Of a stretch of DNA of 64,000 nucleotides, positions 17,091-29,430 are shown piece by piece. A model generated the notes under the pieces. The model had not been told where the DNA came from. It worked only from the letters and a program-made list of their open reading frames with translations, and made no database searches. Numbering within the stretch: position 1 is the stretch's first letter; each line of letters opens with the position of its first letter. The position numbers were made by a program, and so were the translations under genes. The stretch spans positions 63,967,290 to 64,031,289 of the forward strand of contig NC_087063.1 of assembly GCF_963678635.1 (NCBI RefSeq), read 5' to 3'. Source of the stretch: Symsagittifera roscoffensis (lineage: Eukaryota; Xenacoelomorpha; Acoela; Convolutidae).

Positions 17091-17826
17091 TCAGCTTAGT
17101 GTATTATTACGAACATTATTTTTTGTGAGCGCAAGTACAAGTGTTCTTAAGAAGTGTTCACTTATTTGGAAATTTCACTGTAGCATTGGAAATCGCATAG
17201 CATCTGTTCGCTGCTTTATTTGTGACTAGTGTTTGGTGGTTATTAAGCTTCCGCTGCTGAGTGGTTAGTGTGGGAGGCTCAAATCTTTAGGTCGCAGGTT
17301 TGAATCTCAAAGGTTGCCGAAATTTAACTTATTCGAGGCTCTTTTCTAATTTTTATCATTGCTCTTTTCAGAGCTGATTTTTGTCATGTTCTAGCAAGTG
17401 TTTGTGAAGCGAAACTTCGCCTCGGTGTTTGATTTTTTAAAGGAGGCTGTCTTAACATTTTTTCTCGCTAATATTCGATTTTCGGCTATTTGACTTTTGA
17501 ATTCTTTTTAAGCTGACTTCATTTCCTTTGTAGAAAGGAAGGCAAATACCACTATCGAACAACGAAATCGTAAAAGTCACGAAAAACGTGATCGAATTTT
17601 TTTTCAAAAGTGGATTTAAATTTTCAGATGTCCTTGCAGAGTATAAGTTTTACCTATTGATCCAGTTTTTTCAATCTGAGTGAATTTTTTCAATCTGAGT
17701 CAATCAGAAATTTTTGAAATTAAAATGATTCAAGACCGTAGAATTTTTTCTTCGAGATTCGAAAGTTGTGGAGTTTTTTCATTAAACAAGTCGATGTTTT
17801 TTTTTCTGTTTCTTTGCGTTCATGAC
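17091..17826 (+). repeat. Dispersed repeat, copy interrupted by the satellite array
   Basis: Starts 'CAGCTTAGTGTATTATTACG' and continues 'AAGTGTTCACTTATTTGGAA', 'GCATAGCATCTGTTCGCTGC', a tRNA-Leu-like head (17,235-17,320), 'CAGAGCTGATTTTTGTC', and a worn hairpin GTGAAGC-GAA-ACTTCGC (17,404-17,420). The body follows ('CCACTATCGAACAACGAAA', 'CCTATTGATCCAGTTTTTTC') to 'TTTGCGTTCATGACTCTT'. Here the family sequence (normally running on to 'CCAACTGTCTGTTGGC') is cut and satellite begins. Confidence 0.65.
17235..17320 (+). repeat. tRNA-Leu-like head of the dispersed repeat, copy 4
   Basis: Box-A-like CTGCTGAGTGGTTAG; anticodon region GGCTCAAATCTTT (CAA at the anticodon position); box-B-like CAGGTTTGAATCTCA. 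No closed acceptor stem. Confidence 0.5.
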
Positions 17827-18125
17827 TCTTCAAATAGAATAGAAATCATTGTTCTTCAGTGGATTTGCTTTTATTTCATTTTCATGTTTTTGATATTAAA
17901 AGTGCAGCAACAAATAAGAAAAAATTAAATTTGACCAAAATCAGACAAAACCTATTTTAATTAGAATCAAAGAAGGATTGGCTGAATAGTATCATAAATA
18001 AGTTTGATCAAATTTATTTTTTTGTCTTTTGTTGCTGCAGTTTCAATATCAAAAAATTGAAAAACCATTTGATAAAAAAAGAGCCAATCCACTACAATGA
18101 TTTCTAATCTATCTGAAGAAATTGA
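17826..18125. repeat. Fold-back at the array's left edge (inverted partial monomer)
   Basis: 17,826-17,984 is the reverse complement of a partial monomer. GGATTGGCT at 17,975 is site A inverted, GGATTTGCT at 17,861 is a worn site C inverted, and TGCAGCAACAAATAAG is the inverse of the usual 'ATTTGCTGCA' block. Direct-orientation monomer sequence resumes at ~17,990 and reaches site C (GAGCCAATCC) at 18,081. The two ~120-bp arms are diverged copies around a spacer of ~40 bp. This is the only inverted satellite segment I see. Confidence 0.8.
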
Positions 18126-20715
18126 TTTTCGATTTATGTAACTCGCCTTCAGGTTTGATTTCTCGGACATTTTCTTCTTTATGAGTTTCTGTTAGTATTC
18201 TGTTTTCTTGTTTGGAATTTCTTGATTGCATGATTTTATTACCGAACTGTTCTTGAAAGCTTCAAAACTAGTTGTGATGAATGTTAGCCAACCCTTCTTT
18301 GTTGCCAATGAAAACTATTCTCTAAGTTCGAATAAGTTATCCTTTCTTACGTTTTGCTGAAACTAATGATACACTTGACAGTTATGTTTGAAAACAGTCT
18401 TATTGGCCCCAATGATTTAGGAGACTATATACTGAACAATGTTTTGCGTTTTGTCTTATAACGCTTTCGATTTTGTGCGACAATAATTCCATTGTTCATT
18501 TTTCTAATATACATCGGGATGCTGTTTTCGCGGTTGCATGATTTCTCTTATGAACAGATCTTAAACCTAAAACATAGAAGACTTTTTAGTGATGATGACA
18601 TTTCAGCCAATCCTTCTTTGATTCTAATGACAATAGATTATATCTGAATTTGATGAAATTTACCTTTTGTAATTTTTTGCTGCACTTTTAATTTCAAAAA
18701 TTGAAAAACGTATCTGATGAAATAAGAGCCAATCCACTGAACTATGATTTTTTTATCTATCTGAAGAAAATGGCTTTCAATTTGTGTAAAAAGCCATCAG
18801 GGTTTGATTTTCGCTTTTTTTGTTACAAGTTCGACATGAAGGCCATTTCCTAATATACGATTCTAAGTTGGTATTCTTTTTTCTGGCTCGAAATTTTCTG
18901 ATTGCATGATTTTAATTACTGAACTCTTCTTGAAAGCTTCAAATTTAGTTTTGACGATGATAAGCCAATCTTTCTTTGATTCCATGAAAACTACTTTTCT
19001 TTGACTTTGAATTAATGATCTTTTCTTATGTTTCGCTGAACTGATGATACTCTTGACTGTTATGCTCGAACACAGTATTATTGGAGGTAATCGTTTAGGA
19101 CACTAAATACTGAACAATGTTTTCTGTTTTGTCTAATGAAGCTTCGTTATTTTCGATTTTCTGCGACAGTAATTCCATTGTTCATCTACCTAATTTTCTT
19201 TGGATGCTCTTTTTTGTCTTGATTTTGTTTGTTGCTTTATATGCGAGGTTGCACGATTTCTCTCTCTAACTAATTTCAAACCTTGATTCAATGAATTACT
19301 GGTTTTTTCTGAAAATCGAAGTTAGTTTTTAATGATGATGATTTTTCATCCAATTCTTCTTGATTCTAATGAAAATAGATATCTGAGTTTGATCAAATTT
19401 ACTTTTTTGTGTTTGTTAAGAAAAAAATTGAGAAACGTTTTTTTTTTGCTGAAAAAGCCAATCCACTGAACCTTGATTTCTAATCTACCTGACGAAAATT
19501 CTTCTCCATTTATGTAAATCTTTAAGGTTTGATTTTCGCTTTTTTATAAGTTCGACATGGAGACCATTTTCTTATGTTTGACTGTGTTGGTATTCTTTTG
19601 TTGTCCGGAATTTCTTGAATGCGCGATTTTATTACCGACCTGTTCTTGAATGCAAGAAAACTGGTTGTGATGATTGTTAGCAAATTCCTCTTTGATTTTC
19701 ATGAAAGTAATTTTTCTCTGAGTTTGAATAAATTATTTTTTCTTGTTTCGCTAAAAGTAATGATGCTCTGACTTTTATTTTTGAAAAAAATTTTATTGGA
19801 CCATTAATAAAACTTAACGAGGCATTTTTTTGTTACAAGTTTGACATGAAGTCCATTCTCTTGTGTATGACGTTATGTTGGTATTCTGTTTTCTTGTTCG
19901 AAATTTTCGGATTGCATGATTTCAATCACTGAATTCTTCTTGAAAGCTTCAAAACTAGTTGTGATGATGATAAGACAATCCTTCGTTGATTCCATGAAAA
20001 CTTTTTTTCTACTGAGTTCGAATAAATCATCTTTTCTGATGTTTCGCTGAACTAATGATACTCATGAATATTATGCTCGAAAACAGTATTATTGGAACTA
20101 ATGATTTAGGAGACTTAATGCTCAACAATTTTTTCCGTTTTGTCCATGAACTCCTCCTTATTTTCAGTTTTATGCGACATTAATTCCATTGTTCATATGT
20201 TGAATTCATCTCTTTGGATGCTGTTTTCCGTCTGGCTTTTGTTTCTTGCATTGTATTTACGGTGGTACGATTTCTCTGCTGAACACATCTTAAACCTTGA
20301 TTCATTGTGTTACTGTTTTTTTTCTGAAGCTTGTAAAAAAAAGTTTTTAGTGATGATTTTTCAGCCAATCCTTCTTTGATTCTAATGAAAATAGATTTTA
20401 TCTGAGCTTGATCAATTTACTTTTTTATAATTATTTGCTGCACGTTTATTTTCAAAAAATTGAAAAACGTTTCTGATGAAATAAGAGCCAATCCGCTGAA
20501 CAATGATTTCTAATCTAACTGAAGAAAATGAATTCCGATTTATGTAAATTGTCCTCAAGGTTTGGTTTTTTGCTTTTTTTTTTGTTAAAAGATCGACATC
20601 AAGGCCATTTTGCTATATGTGATTTTTTGTTGTTATTCTGTTTTCTTGTTCGGAATTTTCTGATTGCATGATTTTAACTAGTGAACTATTCTTGAAAGCT
20701 TTGAAACTAGTTTTG
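17985..20715 (+). repeat. Satellite edge block: the most diverged monomers
   Basis: About three and a half monomers (A sites at 18,604, 19,346 and 20,362) with many substitutions and indels and no visible higher-order period. Site A is altered at 19,346 (CATCCAATTCTT), and the spacing to the next A is ~1,016 bp, so part of a monomer is rearranged (a 'CATGAAGTCCATT' segment recurs at 19,846). High divergence at an array edge is expected when homogenisation acts mainly in the interior. Confidence 0.75.
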
Positions 20716-23700
20716 ATGAATATAAGCCAATCCTTCTCTGATTTCAATGAAATTTGTTTTCCTCCGATTTTGATTAAATTATTATTTTTTAAGTTTTCGC
20801 TGAATTAATGATAATCTTGAATGTTTGGTTTGAAAAGAGTATTATTGGAACTAATGATTTCGAGGACTATATACTAAACATAGTTTTTCGTTTTCTATAA
20901 GAATGTTTTGTGTTTTTCCGATTTTGTGGACCCTAATTCCATTGTTCGTATTTTGTGGTCCCTAATTCCATTGTTCGTTTTTCCAATTTATCCCTCTGGA
21001 TGCTGATTTCCGTCTGGATTTTGTTTCTTGCACTTTGTTTGCGGTTGCACGATTTCGATTGAACACATTTTAAATCTTGATTTATCGTGTTACTGGTTTT
21101 TTGTTCTGAAGCTTGTAATAAAACGTTTTTAGTGATGATTTTCAGCCAATCCTTTTATCTGAACTTGATCAATTTACTTTTTTATAATTATTTGCTGCAC
21201 GTTTATTTTCAAAAATTTGAAAAACGTTTCTGATGAAATAAGAGCCAATCCACTAAACAATGATTTCTAATCTATCTGAAGAAAATTACTTCCGATTTAT
21301 GTAAATTGTCCTCAAGGTTTGGTTTTTGCTTTTTTTAGTTAAAAGATCGACATCAAGGCCATTTTGCTATATGTGATTTTTTGTTGGTATTCTGTTTTCT
21401 TGTTCGGAAATTTCTGATTGCATGATTTCAATTAGTGAACTATTCTTGAAAGCTTTAAAACTAATTGTGATGAATATGAGCCAATCCTTCTTTGAATCCA
21501 ATGAAAACTGTTTTTCTCCAATTTTGATTAAATTATTTTTTTTATGTTTCGCTAAACTAATGATACTCTTGAATGTTTTGTTTGAAAAGAGTTTTATTGG
21601 AACTAAATATTTAGAGGACTATATACTAAACAATGTTTTTTGTTTTCTATAAGAACGCTTCGGTTTTTCGATTTTGTGCGACCTTAATTCCATTGTTAGT
21701 TTTTCCAATTTATCTCTCTGGATGCTGTTTTCCGTCTGGTTTTTGTTTCTTCCATTTTGTTTGCGGTTGCATCATTTCTCTATTGAACACATTTGAAACC
21801 TTGATTCATTGTATTACTGGTTTTTTTCTAAAGCTCGTAGTACAAAGTTTTTAGTGATGATTTTTCAGCCAATCCTTTTTTGATTCTAATGAAAATAGGT
21901 TTTATCTGAGCTTGATCAATTTACTTTTTTGTAATTATTTGCTGCATGTTTATTTTTAAAAATTGGAAAAATCTTCTGATGAATTAAGAGCTAATCCACT
22001 GAGCAACGATTTCTAATCTGTCTGAAGGAAATGACTTATTTATGTAATTTGTCCGATTTATCTATCTGGATGCTGTTTTCCGTCTGGATTTTGTTTCTTG
22101 CATTTTGTTTGCGGTTGCACGATTTCTCTATTGAACATATCTTAAAACTTGATTAATTGTATTACTGGTTTTTTGAAGCTTGTAGTAAAGAGTTTTTCGT
22201 GATGATTTTTCAGCCAATCCTTCTGTGATTCTAATGAAAATAGAATTTAACTGAGCTTGATCAATTTAATTTTGTAATTATTTGCTGCAAGTGTATTTTC
22301 AAAAAGTTGAAAAACGTCTGATGAAATGAGAGCCAATCCACTGAACAACGATTTCTAATCTGTCTGACGAAAATGACTTTCGATTTTTGTAAATTGCCCT
22401 CAAGGTTAGGTTTTTGCTTTTTTGTTAAAAGTTCGACATCAAGGCCATTTTCCTACGTATGATTTTCTGTTGGTATTCTGTTCTCTTGTTCGGAATTTTC
22501 TGATTGCATGAATTTATTTTGTGAACTTTTCTTGAAAGCTTCAAAACTAATTGTGATGAATATAAGCCAATCCTTCTTTGATTCCAATGAAAACTGTTTG
22601 CATCCGAGTTTGATTAAATTATTTTTTATTTTTCGCTGAACTAATGATACTCTTGAATGTTTTGTTTGAAAAGAGAATCGTTGGAACTTATGATTAAGAG
22701 GACTATATACTAAACTATGTTTTTCCTTCTCTATAAGAACGTTTCGTTTTTTTTTCGATTTTGTGCGACCTTATTTCCATCTTTCTTTTTTCTAATTCAT
22801 CTCTCTGGATGCTGTTTTACGTCTGGATTTTGTTTCTTGCACTTTGTTTGCGGTGGCACGATTTCTCTATTGAACACATCTTAAACCTTGATTAATTGAA
22901 TTACTGGTTTTTTTTTCTGATGCTTGTAGTAAAGAGTTTTAAGTGATGATTTTTCAGCCAATCCTTTTTTGATTCTAATGAAAATAGAGTTTCTCTGAGC
23001 TTGATCAATTTACTCTTTTGTAATTATTTGCTGCACGCTTATTTTCAAAAAATTGAAAAACGTCTGATGAAATAAGAGCCTATCCACTGAACAATGATTT
23101 CTTATCTGTCTGAAAAAAATGACTATCGATTTATGTAAATTGCCCCCAAGCTTAGGATTTGGCTTTTTTTGTTAAAAGTTCGAAATCAAGGCCATTTTCC
23201 TGTGTGATTTTTTTGTTAATATTCTGTTCTCTTCGGAATTTTCTGATTGCACGATTTTAAATAGTGAACTATTCTTGAAAGCTTTAAATTTAATTGTTGA
23301 ATATAAGCCAATCCTTCTCTGATTTCAATGAAATTTGTTTTCCTCCGATTTTGATTAAATTATTATTTTTTAAGTTTTCGCTGAATTAATGATAATCTTG
23401 AATGTTTGGTTTGAAAAGAGTATTATTGGAACTAATGATTTCGAGGACTATATACTAAACATAGTTTTTCGTTTTCTATAAGAATGTTTTGTGTTTTTTC
23501 CGATTTTGTGGACCCTAATTCCATTGTTCGTATTTTGTGGTCCCTAATTCCATTGTTCGTTTTTCCAATTTATCCCTCTGGATGCTGATTTCCGTCTGGA
23601 TTTTGTTTCTTGCACTTTGTTTGCGGTTGCACGATTTCGATTGAACACATTTTAAATCTTGATTTATCGTGTTACTGGTTTTTTGTTCTGAAGCTTGTAA

Positions 23701-25699
23701 TAAAACGTTTTTAGTGATGATTTTCAGCCAATCCTTTTATCTGAACTTGATCAATTTACTTTTTTATAATTATTTGCTGCACGTTTATTTTCAAAAATTT
23801 GAAAAACGTTTCTGATGAAATAAGAGCCAATCCACTAAACAATGATTTCTAATCTATCTGAAGAAAATTACTTCCGATTTATGTAAATTGTCCTCAAGGT
23901 TTGGTTTTTGCTTTTTTTAGTTAAAAGATCGACATCAAGGCCATTTTGCTATATGTGATTTTTTGTTGGTATTCTGTTTTCTTGTTCGGAAATTTCTGAT
24001 TGCATGATTTCAATTAGTGAACTATTCTTGAAAGCTTTAAAACTAATTGTGATGAATATGAGCCAATCCTTCTTTGAATCCAATGAAAACTGTTTTTCTC
24101 CAATTTTGATTAAATTATTTTTTTTATGTTTCGCTAAACTAATGATACTCTTGAATGTTTTGTTTGAAAAGAGTTTTATTGGAACTAAATATTTAGAGGA
24201 CTATATACTAAACAATGTTTTTTGTTTTCTATAAGAACGCTTCGGTTTTTCGATTTTGTGCGACCTTAATTCCATTGTTAGTTTTTCCAATTTATCTCTC
24301 TGGATGCTGTTTTCCGTCTGGTTTTTGTTTCTTCCATTTTGTTTGCGGTTGCATCATTTCTCTATTGAACACATTTGAAACCTTGATTCATTGTATTACT
24401 GGTTTTTTTCTAAAGCTCGTAGTACAAAGTTTTTAGTGATGATTTTTCAGCCAATCCTTTTTTGATTCTAATGAAAATAGGTTTTATCTGAGCTTGATCA
24501 ATTTACTTTTTTGTAATTATTTGCTGCATGTTTATTTTTAAAAATTGGAAAAATCTTCTGATGAATTAAGAGCTAATCCACTGAGCAACGATTTCTAATC
24601 TGTCTGAAGGAAATGACTTATTTATGTAATTTGTCCGATTTATCTATCTGGATGCTGTTTTCCGTCTGGATTTTGTTTCTTGCATTTTGTTTGCGGTTGC
24701 ACGATTTCTCTATTGAACATATCTTAAAACTTGATTAATTGTATTACTGGTTTTTTGAAGCTTGTAGTAAAGAGTTTTTCGTGATGATTTTTCAGCCAAT
24801 CCTTCTGTGATTCTAATGAAAATAGAATTTAACTGAGCTTGATCAATTTAATTTTGTAATTATTTGCTGCAAGTGTATTTTCAAAAAGTTGAAAAACGTC
24901 TGATGAAATGAGAGCCAATCCACTGAACAACGATTTCTAATCTGTCTGACGAAAATGACTTTCGATTTTTGTAAATTGCCCTCAAGGTTAGGTTTTTGCT
25001 TTTTTGTTAAAAGTTCGACATCAAGGCCATTTTCCTACGTATGATTTTCTGTTGGTATTCTGTTCTCTTGTTCGGAATTTTCTGATTGCATGAATTTATT
25101 TTGTGAACTTTTCTTGAAAGCTTCAAAACTAATTGTGATGAATATAAGCCAATCCTTCTTTGATTCCAATGAAAACTGTTTGCATCCGAGTTTGATTAAA
25201 TTATTTTTTATTTTTCGCTGAACTAATGATACTCTTGAATGTTTTGTTTGAAAAGAGAATCGTTGGAACTTATGATTAAGAGGACTATATACTAAACTAT
25301 GTTTTTCCTTCTCTATAAGAACGTTTCGTTTTTTTTTCGATTTTGTGCGACCTTATTTCCATCTTTCTTTTTTCTAATTCATCTCTCTGGATGCTGTTTT
25401 ACGTCTGGATTTTGTTTCTTGCACTTTGTTTGCGGTGGCACGATTTCTCTATTGAACACATCTTAAACCTTGATTAATTGAATTACTGGTTTTTTTTTTC
25501 TGATGCTTGTAGTAAAGAGTTTTAAGTGATGATTTTTCAGCCAATCCTTTTTTGATTCTAATGAAAATAGAGTTTCTCTGAGCTTGATCAATTTACTCTT
25601 TTGTAATTATTTGCTGCACGCTTATTTTCAAAAAATTGAAAAACGTCTGATGAAATAAGAGCCTATCCACTGAACAATGATTTCTTATCTGTCTGAAAA
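20716..25699 (+). repeat. Higher-order repeat block, 2,582-bp period, two near-identical copies
   Basis: 20,720-23,117 and 23,302-25,699 are almost base-for-base identical at offset 2,582. Each copy holds four monomers, one of them short: A sites at 21,143, 21,866, 22,211 and 22,955 (second copy 23,725, 24,448, 24,793 and 25,538). The short monomer (345 bp) arose by a join near 22,045 (ATTTGTCC|GATTTATC) that skips site B. Because of this identity, the 76- and 73-codon ORFs at 21,422/21,633 recur unchanged at 24,004/24,215. Confidence 0.9.
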
Positions 25700-28600
25700 A
25701 AATGACTTTGGATTCATGTAAATTGCCCTCAATGTTAGGTTTTGGCTTTTTTTGTTAAAAGTTCGACATCAAGGCCATTTTCCTATGTATGATTTTTTGT
25801 TGGTATTCTGTTCTCTTGTTCGGAATTTTCTGATTGCATGATTTTAGTTAGTGAACTATTCTTGAAAGCTTCAAAAAATAATTCTGATGAACTTAAGCCA
25901 ATCCTTCTTTGATTCCAATGAAAACTGTTTGTCTCCGAGTTTGATTAAATTATTTTTTTTTCGCTGAACTAATGATACTCTTGAATATTTTGTTTGAAAA
26001 GAGTATCATTGGAACTTATGATTTAGAGGACTATATACTAAACTATGTTTTTCCTTCTTTATAAGAACGCTTCGTTTTTTTTCGGTTTTGTGCGACCTTA
26101 ATTCCATCTTCTTTTTTTTTAATTCATCTCTCTGGATTTTGTTTTAAGTCTGGATTTTGTTTCTCGCACTTTGTTTGCGGTTGCATGATTTATCTATTGA
26201 ACACATCTTAAACCTTGCTTAATTGAATTACTGGTTTTTTTCTGATGCTTTAAGTAAAGAGTTTTAAGTGATGATTTTTCAGCCAATCCTTTATTGATTC
26301 TAATGAAAATAGAGTTTCTCTGAGCTTGATCAATTTACTCTTTTATAATTATTTGCTGCACGTTTGTTTTCAAAAATTTGAAAAACGTTTCTGATGAAAT
26401 AAGAGCCAATCCACTGAACAATGATTTGTAATCTATCTGAAGAAAATTACTTCCGATTTATGTAAATTGCCCTCAAGGTTAGGTTTTGGCTTTTTTGTTA
26501 AAAGTTCGACATCAAGGCCATTTTCCTACGTATGATTTTCTGTTGGTATTCTGTTCTCTTGTTCGGAATTTTCTGATTGCATGAATTTATTTTGTGAACT
26601 TTTCTTGAAAGCTTCAAAACTAATTGTGATGAATATAAGCCAATCCTTCTTTGATTCCAATGAAAACTGTTTGCATCCGAGTTTGATTAAATTATTTTTT
26701 ATTTTTCGCTGAACTAATGATACTCTTGAATGTTTTGTTTGAAAAGAGAATCGTTGGAACTTATGATTAAGAGGACTATATACTAAACTATGTTTTTCCT
26801 TCTCTATAAGAACGCTTCGTTTTTTTCGATTTTGTGCGACCTTATTTCCATCTTTCTTTTTTCTAATTCATCTCTCTGGATGCTGTTTTACGTCTGGATT
26901 TTGTTTCTTGCACTTTGTTTGCGGTGGCACGATTTCTCTATTGAACACATCTTAAACCTTGATTAATTGAATTACTGGTTTTTTTTTCTGATGCTTGTAG
27001 TAAAGAGTTTTAAGTGATGATTTTTCAGCCAATCCTTTTTTGATTCTAATGAAAATAGAGTTTCTCTGAGCTTGATCAATTTACTCTTTTGTAATTATTT
27101 GCTGCACGCTTATTTTCAAAAAATTGAAAAACGTCTGATGAAATAAGAGCCTATCCACTGAACAATGATTTCTAATCTGTCTGAAAAAAATGACTTTGGA
27201 TTCATGTAAATTGCCCTCAATGTTAGGTTTTGGCTTTTTTTTGTTAAAAGTTCGACATCAAGGCCATTTTCCTATGTATGATTTTTTGTTGGTATTCTGT
27301 TCTCTTGTACGGAATTTTCTGATTGCATGATTTTAGTTAGTGAACTATTCTTGAAAGCTTCAAAAAATAATTCTGATGAACTTAAGCCAATCCTTCTTTG
27401 ATTCCAATGAAAACTGTTTGTCTCCGAGTTTGATTAAATTATTTTTTTTTCGCTGAACTAATGATACTCTTGAATATTTTGTTTGAAAAGAGTATCATTG
27501 GAACTTATGATTTAGAGGACTATATACTAAACTTTGTTTTTCCTTCTTTATAAGAACGCTTCGTTTTTTTTCGGTTTTGTGCGACCTTAATTCCATCTTC
27601 TTTTTTTTTAATTAATCTCTCTGGATTTTGTTTTAAGTCTGGATTTTGTTTCTCGCACTTTGTTTGCGGTTGCACGATTTATCTATTGAACACATCTTAA
27701 ACCTTGCTTAATCGAATTACTGGTTTTTTTTCTGATGCTTGTAGTAAAGAGTTTTAAGTGATGATTTTTCAGCCAATCCTTTATTGATTCTAATGAAAAT
27801 AGAGTTTCTCTGAGCTTGATCAATTTACTCTTTTATAATTATTTGCTGCACGTTTGTTTTCAAAAATTTGAAAAACGTTTCTGATGAAATAAGAGCCAAT
27901 CCACTGAACAATGATTTCTAATCTATCTGAAGAAAATTACTTCCGATTTATGTAAATTGCCCTCAAGGTTAGGTTTTGGCTTTTTTGTTAAAAGTTCGAC
28001 ATCAAGGCCATTTTCCTGCGTATGATTTTCTGTTGGTATTCTGTTCTCTTGTTCGGAATTTTCTGATTGCATGAATTTATTTTGTGAACTTTTCTTGAAA
28101 GCTTCAAAACTAATTGTGATGAATATAAGCCAATCCTTCTTTGATTCCAATGAAAACTGTTTGCATCCGAGTTTGATTAAATTATTTTTTATTTTTCGCT
28201 GAACTAATGATACTCTTGAATGTTTTGTTTGAAAAGAGAATCGTTGGAACTTATGATTAAGAGGACTATAAACTAAACTATGTTTTTCCTTCTCTATAAG
28301 AACGCTTCGTTTTTTTCGATTTTGTGCGACCTTATTTCCATCTTTCTTTTTTCTAATTCATCTCTCTGGATGCTGTTTTACGTCTGGATTTTGTTTCTTG
28401 CACTTTGTTTGCGGTGGCACGATTTCTCTATTGAACACATCTTAAACCTTGATTAATTGAATTACTGGTTTTTTTTTCTGATGCTTGTAGTAAAGAGTTT
28501 TAAGTGATGATTTTTCAGCCAATCCTTTTTTGATTCTAATGAAAATAGAGTTTCTCTGAGCTTGATCAATTTACTCTTTTGTAATTATTTGCTGCACGCT

Positions 28601-29430
28601 TATTTTCAAAAAATTGAAAAACGTCTGATGAAATAAGAGCCTATCCACTGAACAATGATTTCTAATCTGTCTGAAAAAAATGACTTTGGATTCATGTAAA
28701 TTGCCCTCAATGTTAGGTTTTGGCTTTTTTTTGTTAAAAGTTCGACATCAAGGCCATTTTCCTATGTATGATTTTTTGTTGGTATTCTGTTCTCTTGTTC
28801 GGAATTTTCTGATTGCATGATTTTAGTTAGTGAACTATTCTTGAAAGCTTCAAAAAATAATTCTGATGAACTTAAGCCAATCCTTCTTTGATTCCAATGA
28901 AAACTGTTTGTCTCCGAGTTTGATTAAATTATTTTTTTTTCGCTGAACTAATGATACTCTTGAATATTTTGTTTGAAAAGAGTATCATTGGAACTTATGA
29001 TTTAGAGGACTATATACTAAACTATGTTTTTCCTTCTTTATAAGAACGCTTCGTTTTTTTTCGGTTTTGTGCGACCTTAATTCCATCTTCTTTTTTTTTA
29101 ATTCATCTCTCTGGATTTTGTTTTAAGTCTGGATTTTGTTTCTCGCACTTTGTTTGCGGTTGCACGATTTATCTATTGAACACATCTTAAACCTTGCTTA
29201 ATTGAATTACTGGTTTTTTTTTCTGATGCTTTAAGTAAAGAGTTTTAAGTGATGATTTTTCAGCCAATCCTTTATTGATTCTAATGAAAATAGAGTTTCT
29301 CTGAGCTTGATCAATTTACTCTTTTATAATTATTTGCTGCACGTTTGTTTTCAAAAATTTGAAAAACGTTTCTGATGAAATAAGAGCCAATCCACTGAAC
29401 AATGATTTGTAATCTATCTGAAGAAAATTA
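25700..29430 (+). repeat. Dimeric higher-order repeat, ~1,490-bp period, 2.5 copies
   Basis: Monomers alternate between two subtypes. Subtype P ('GTTTTACGTCTGGATTTTG', 'GCGGTGGCACG') has A sites at 25,538, 27,026 and 28,516. Subtype Q ('GTTTTAAGTCTGGATTTTG', 'TTTCTCGCACTTTG') has A sites at 26,280, 27,770 and 29,261. Offsets are 1,488 and 1,490. Copies differ by scattered single bases, so the expansion is recent. Confidence 0.88.

Noticed and set aside
21422-21854. Recurring hydrophobic ORFs of 60-120 codons on the plus strand of the satellite (here and at 24,004, 29,565, 33,051, 33,797, 34,580, 37,490, 41,318, 45,010, 47,677 and 56,781)
   Set aside because: They recur only because the DNA is duplicated. 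Frames are broken by indels in many monomers, boundaries vary, and Phe/Leu/Ser/Cys richness follows from T-rich DNA. No splice or start context is conserved.
26270-26285. 'TGATTTTTCAG' in each monomer as a splice acceptor, giving a repeated exon array
   Set aside because: It resembles an acceptor, but the following sequence has no consistently open frame across monomers and no constant donor. 'CTGTAAGAAC' occurs only in some subtypes, others having 'CTATAAGAAC'.
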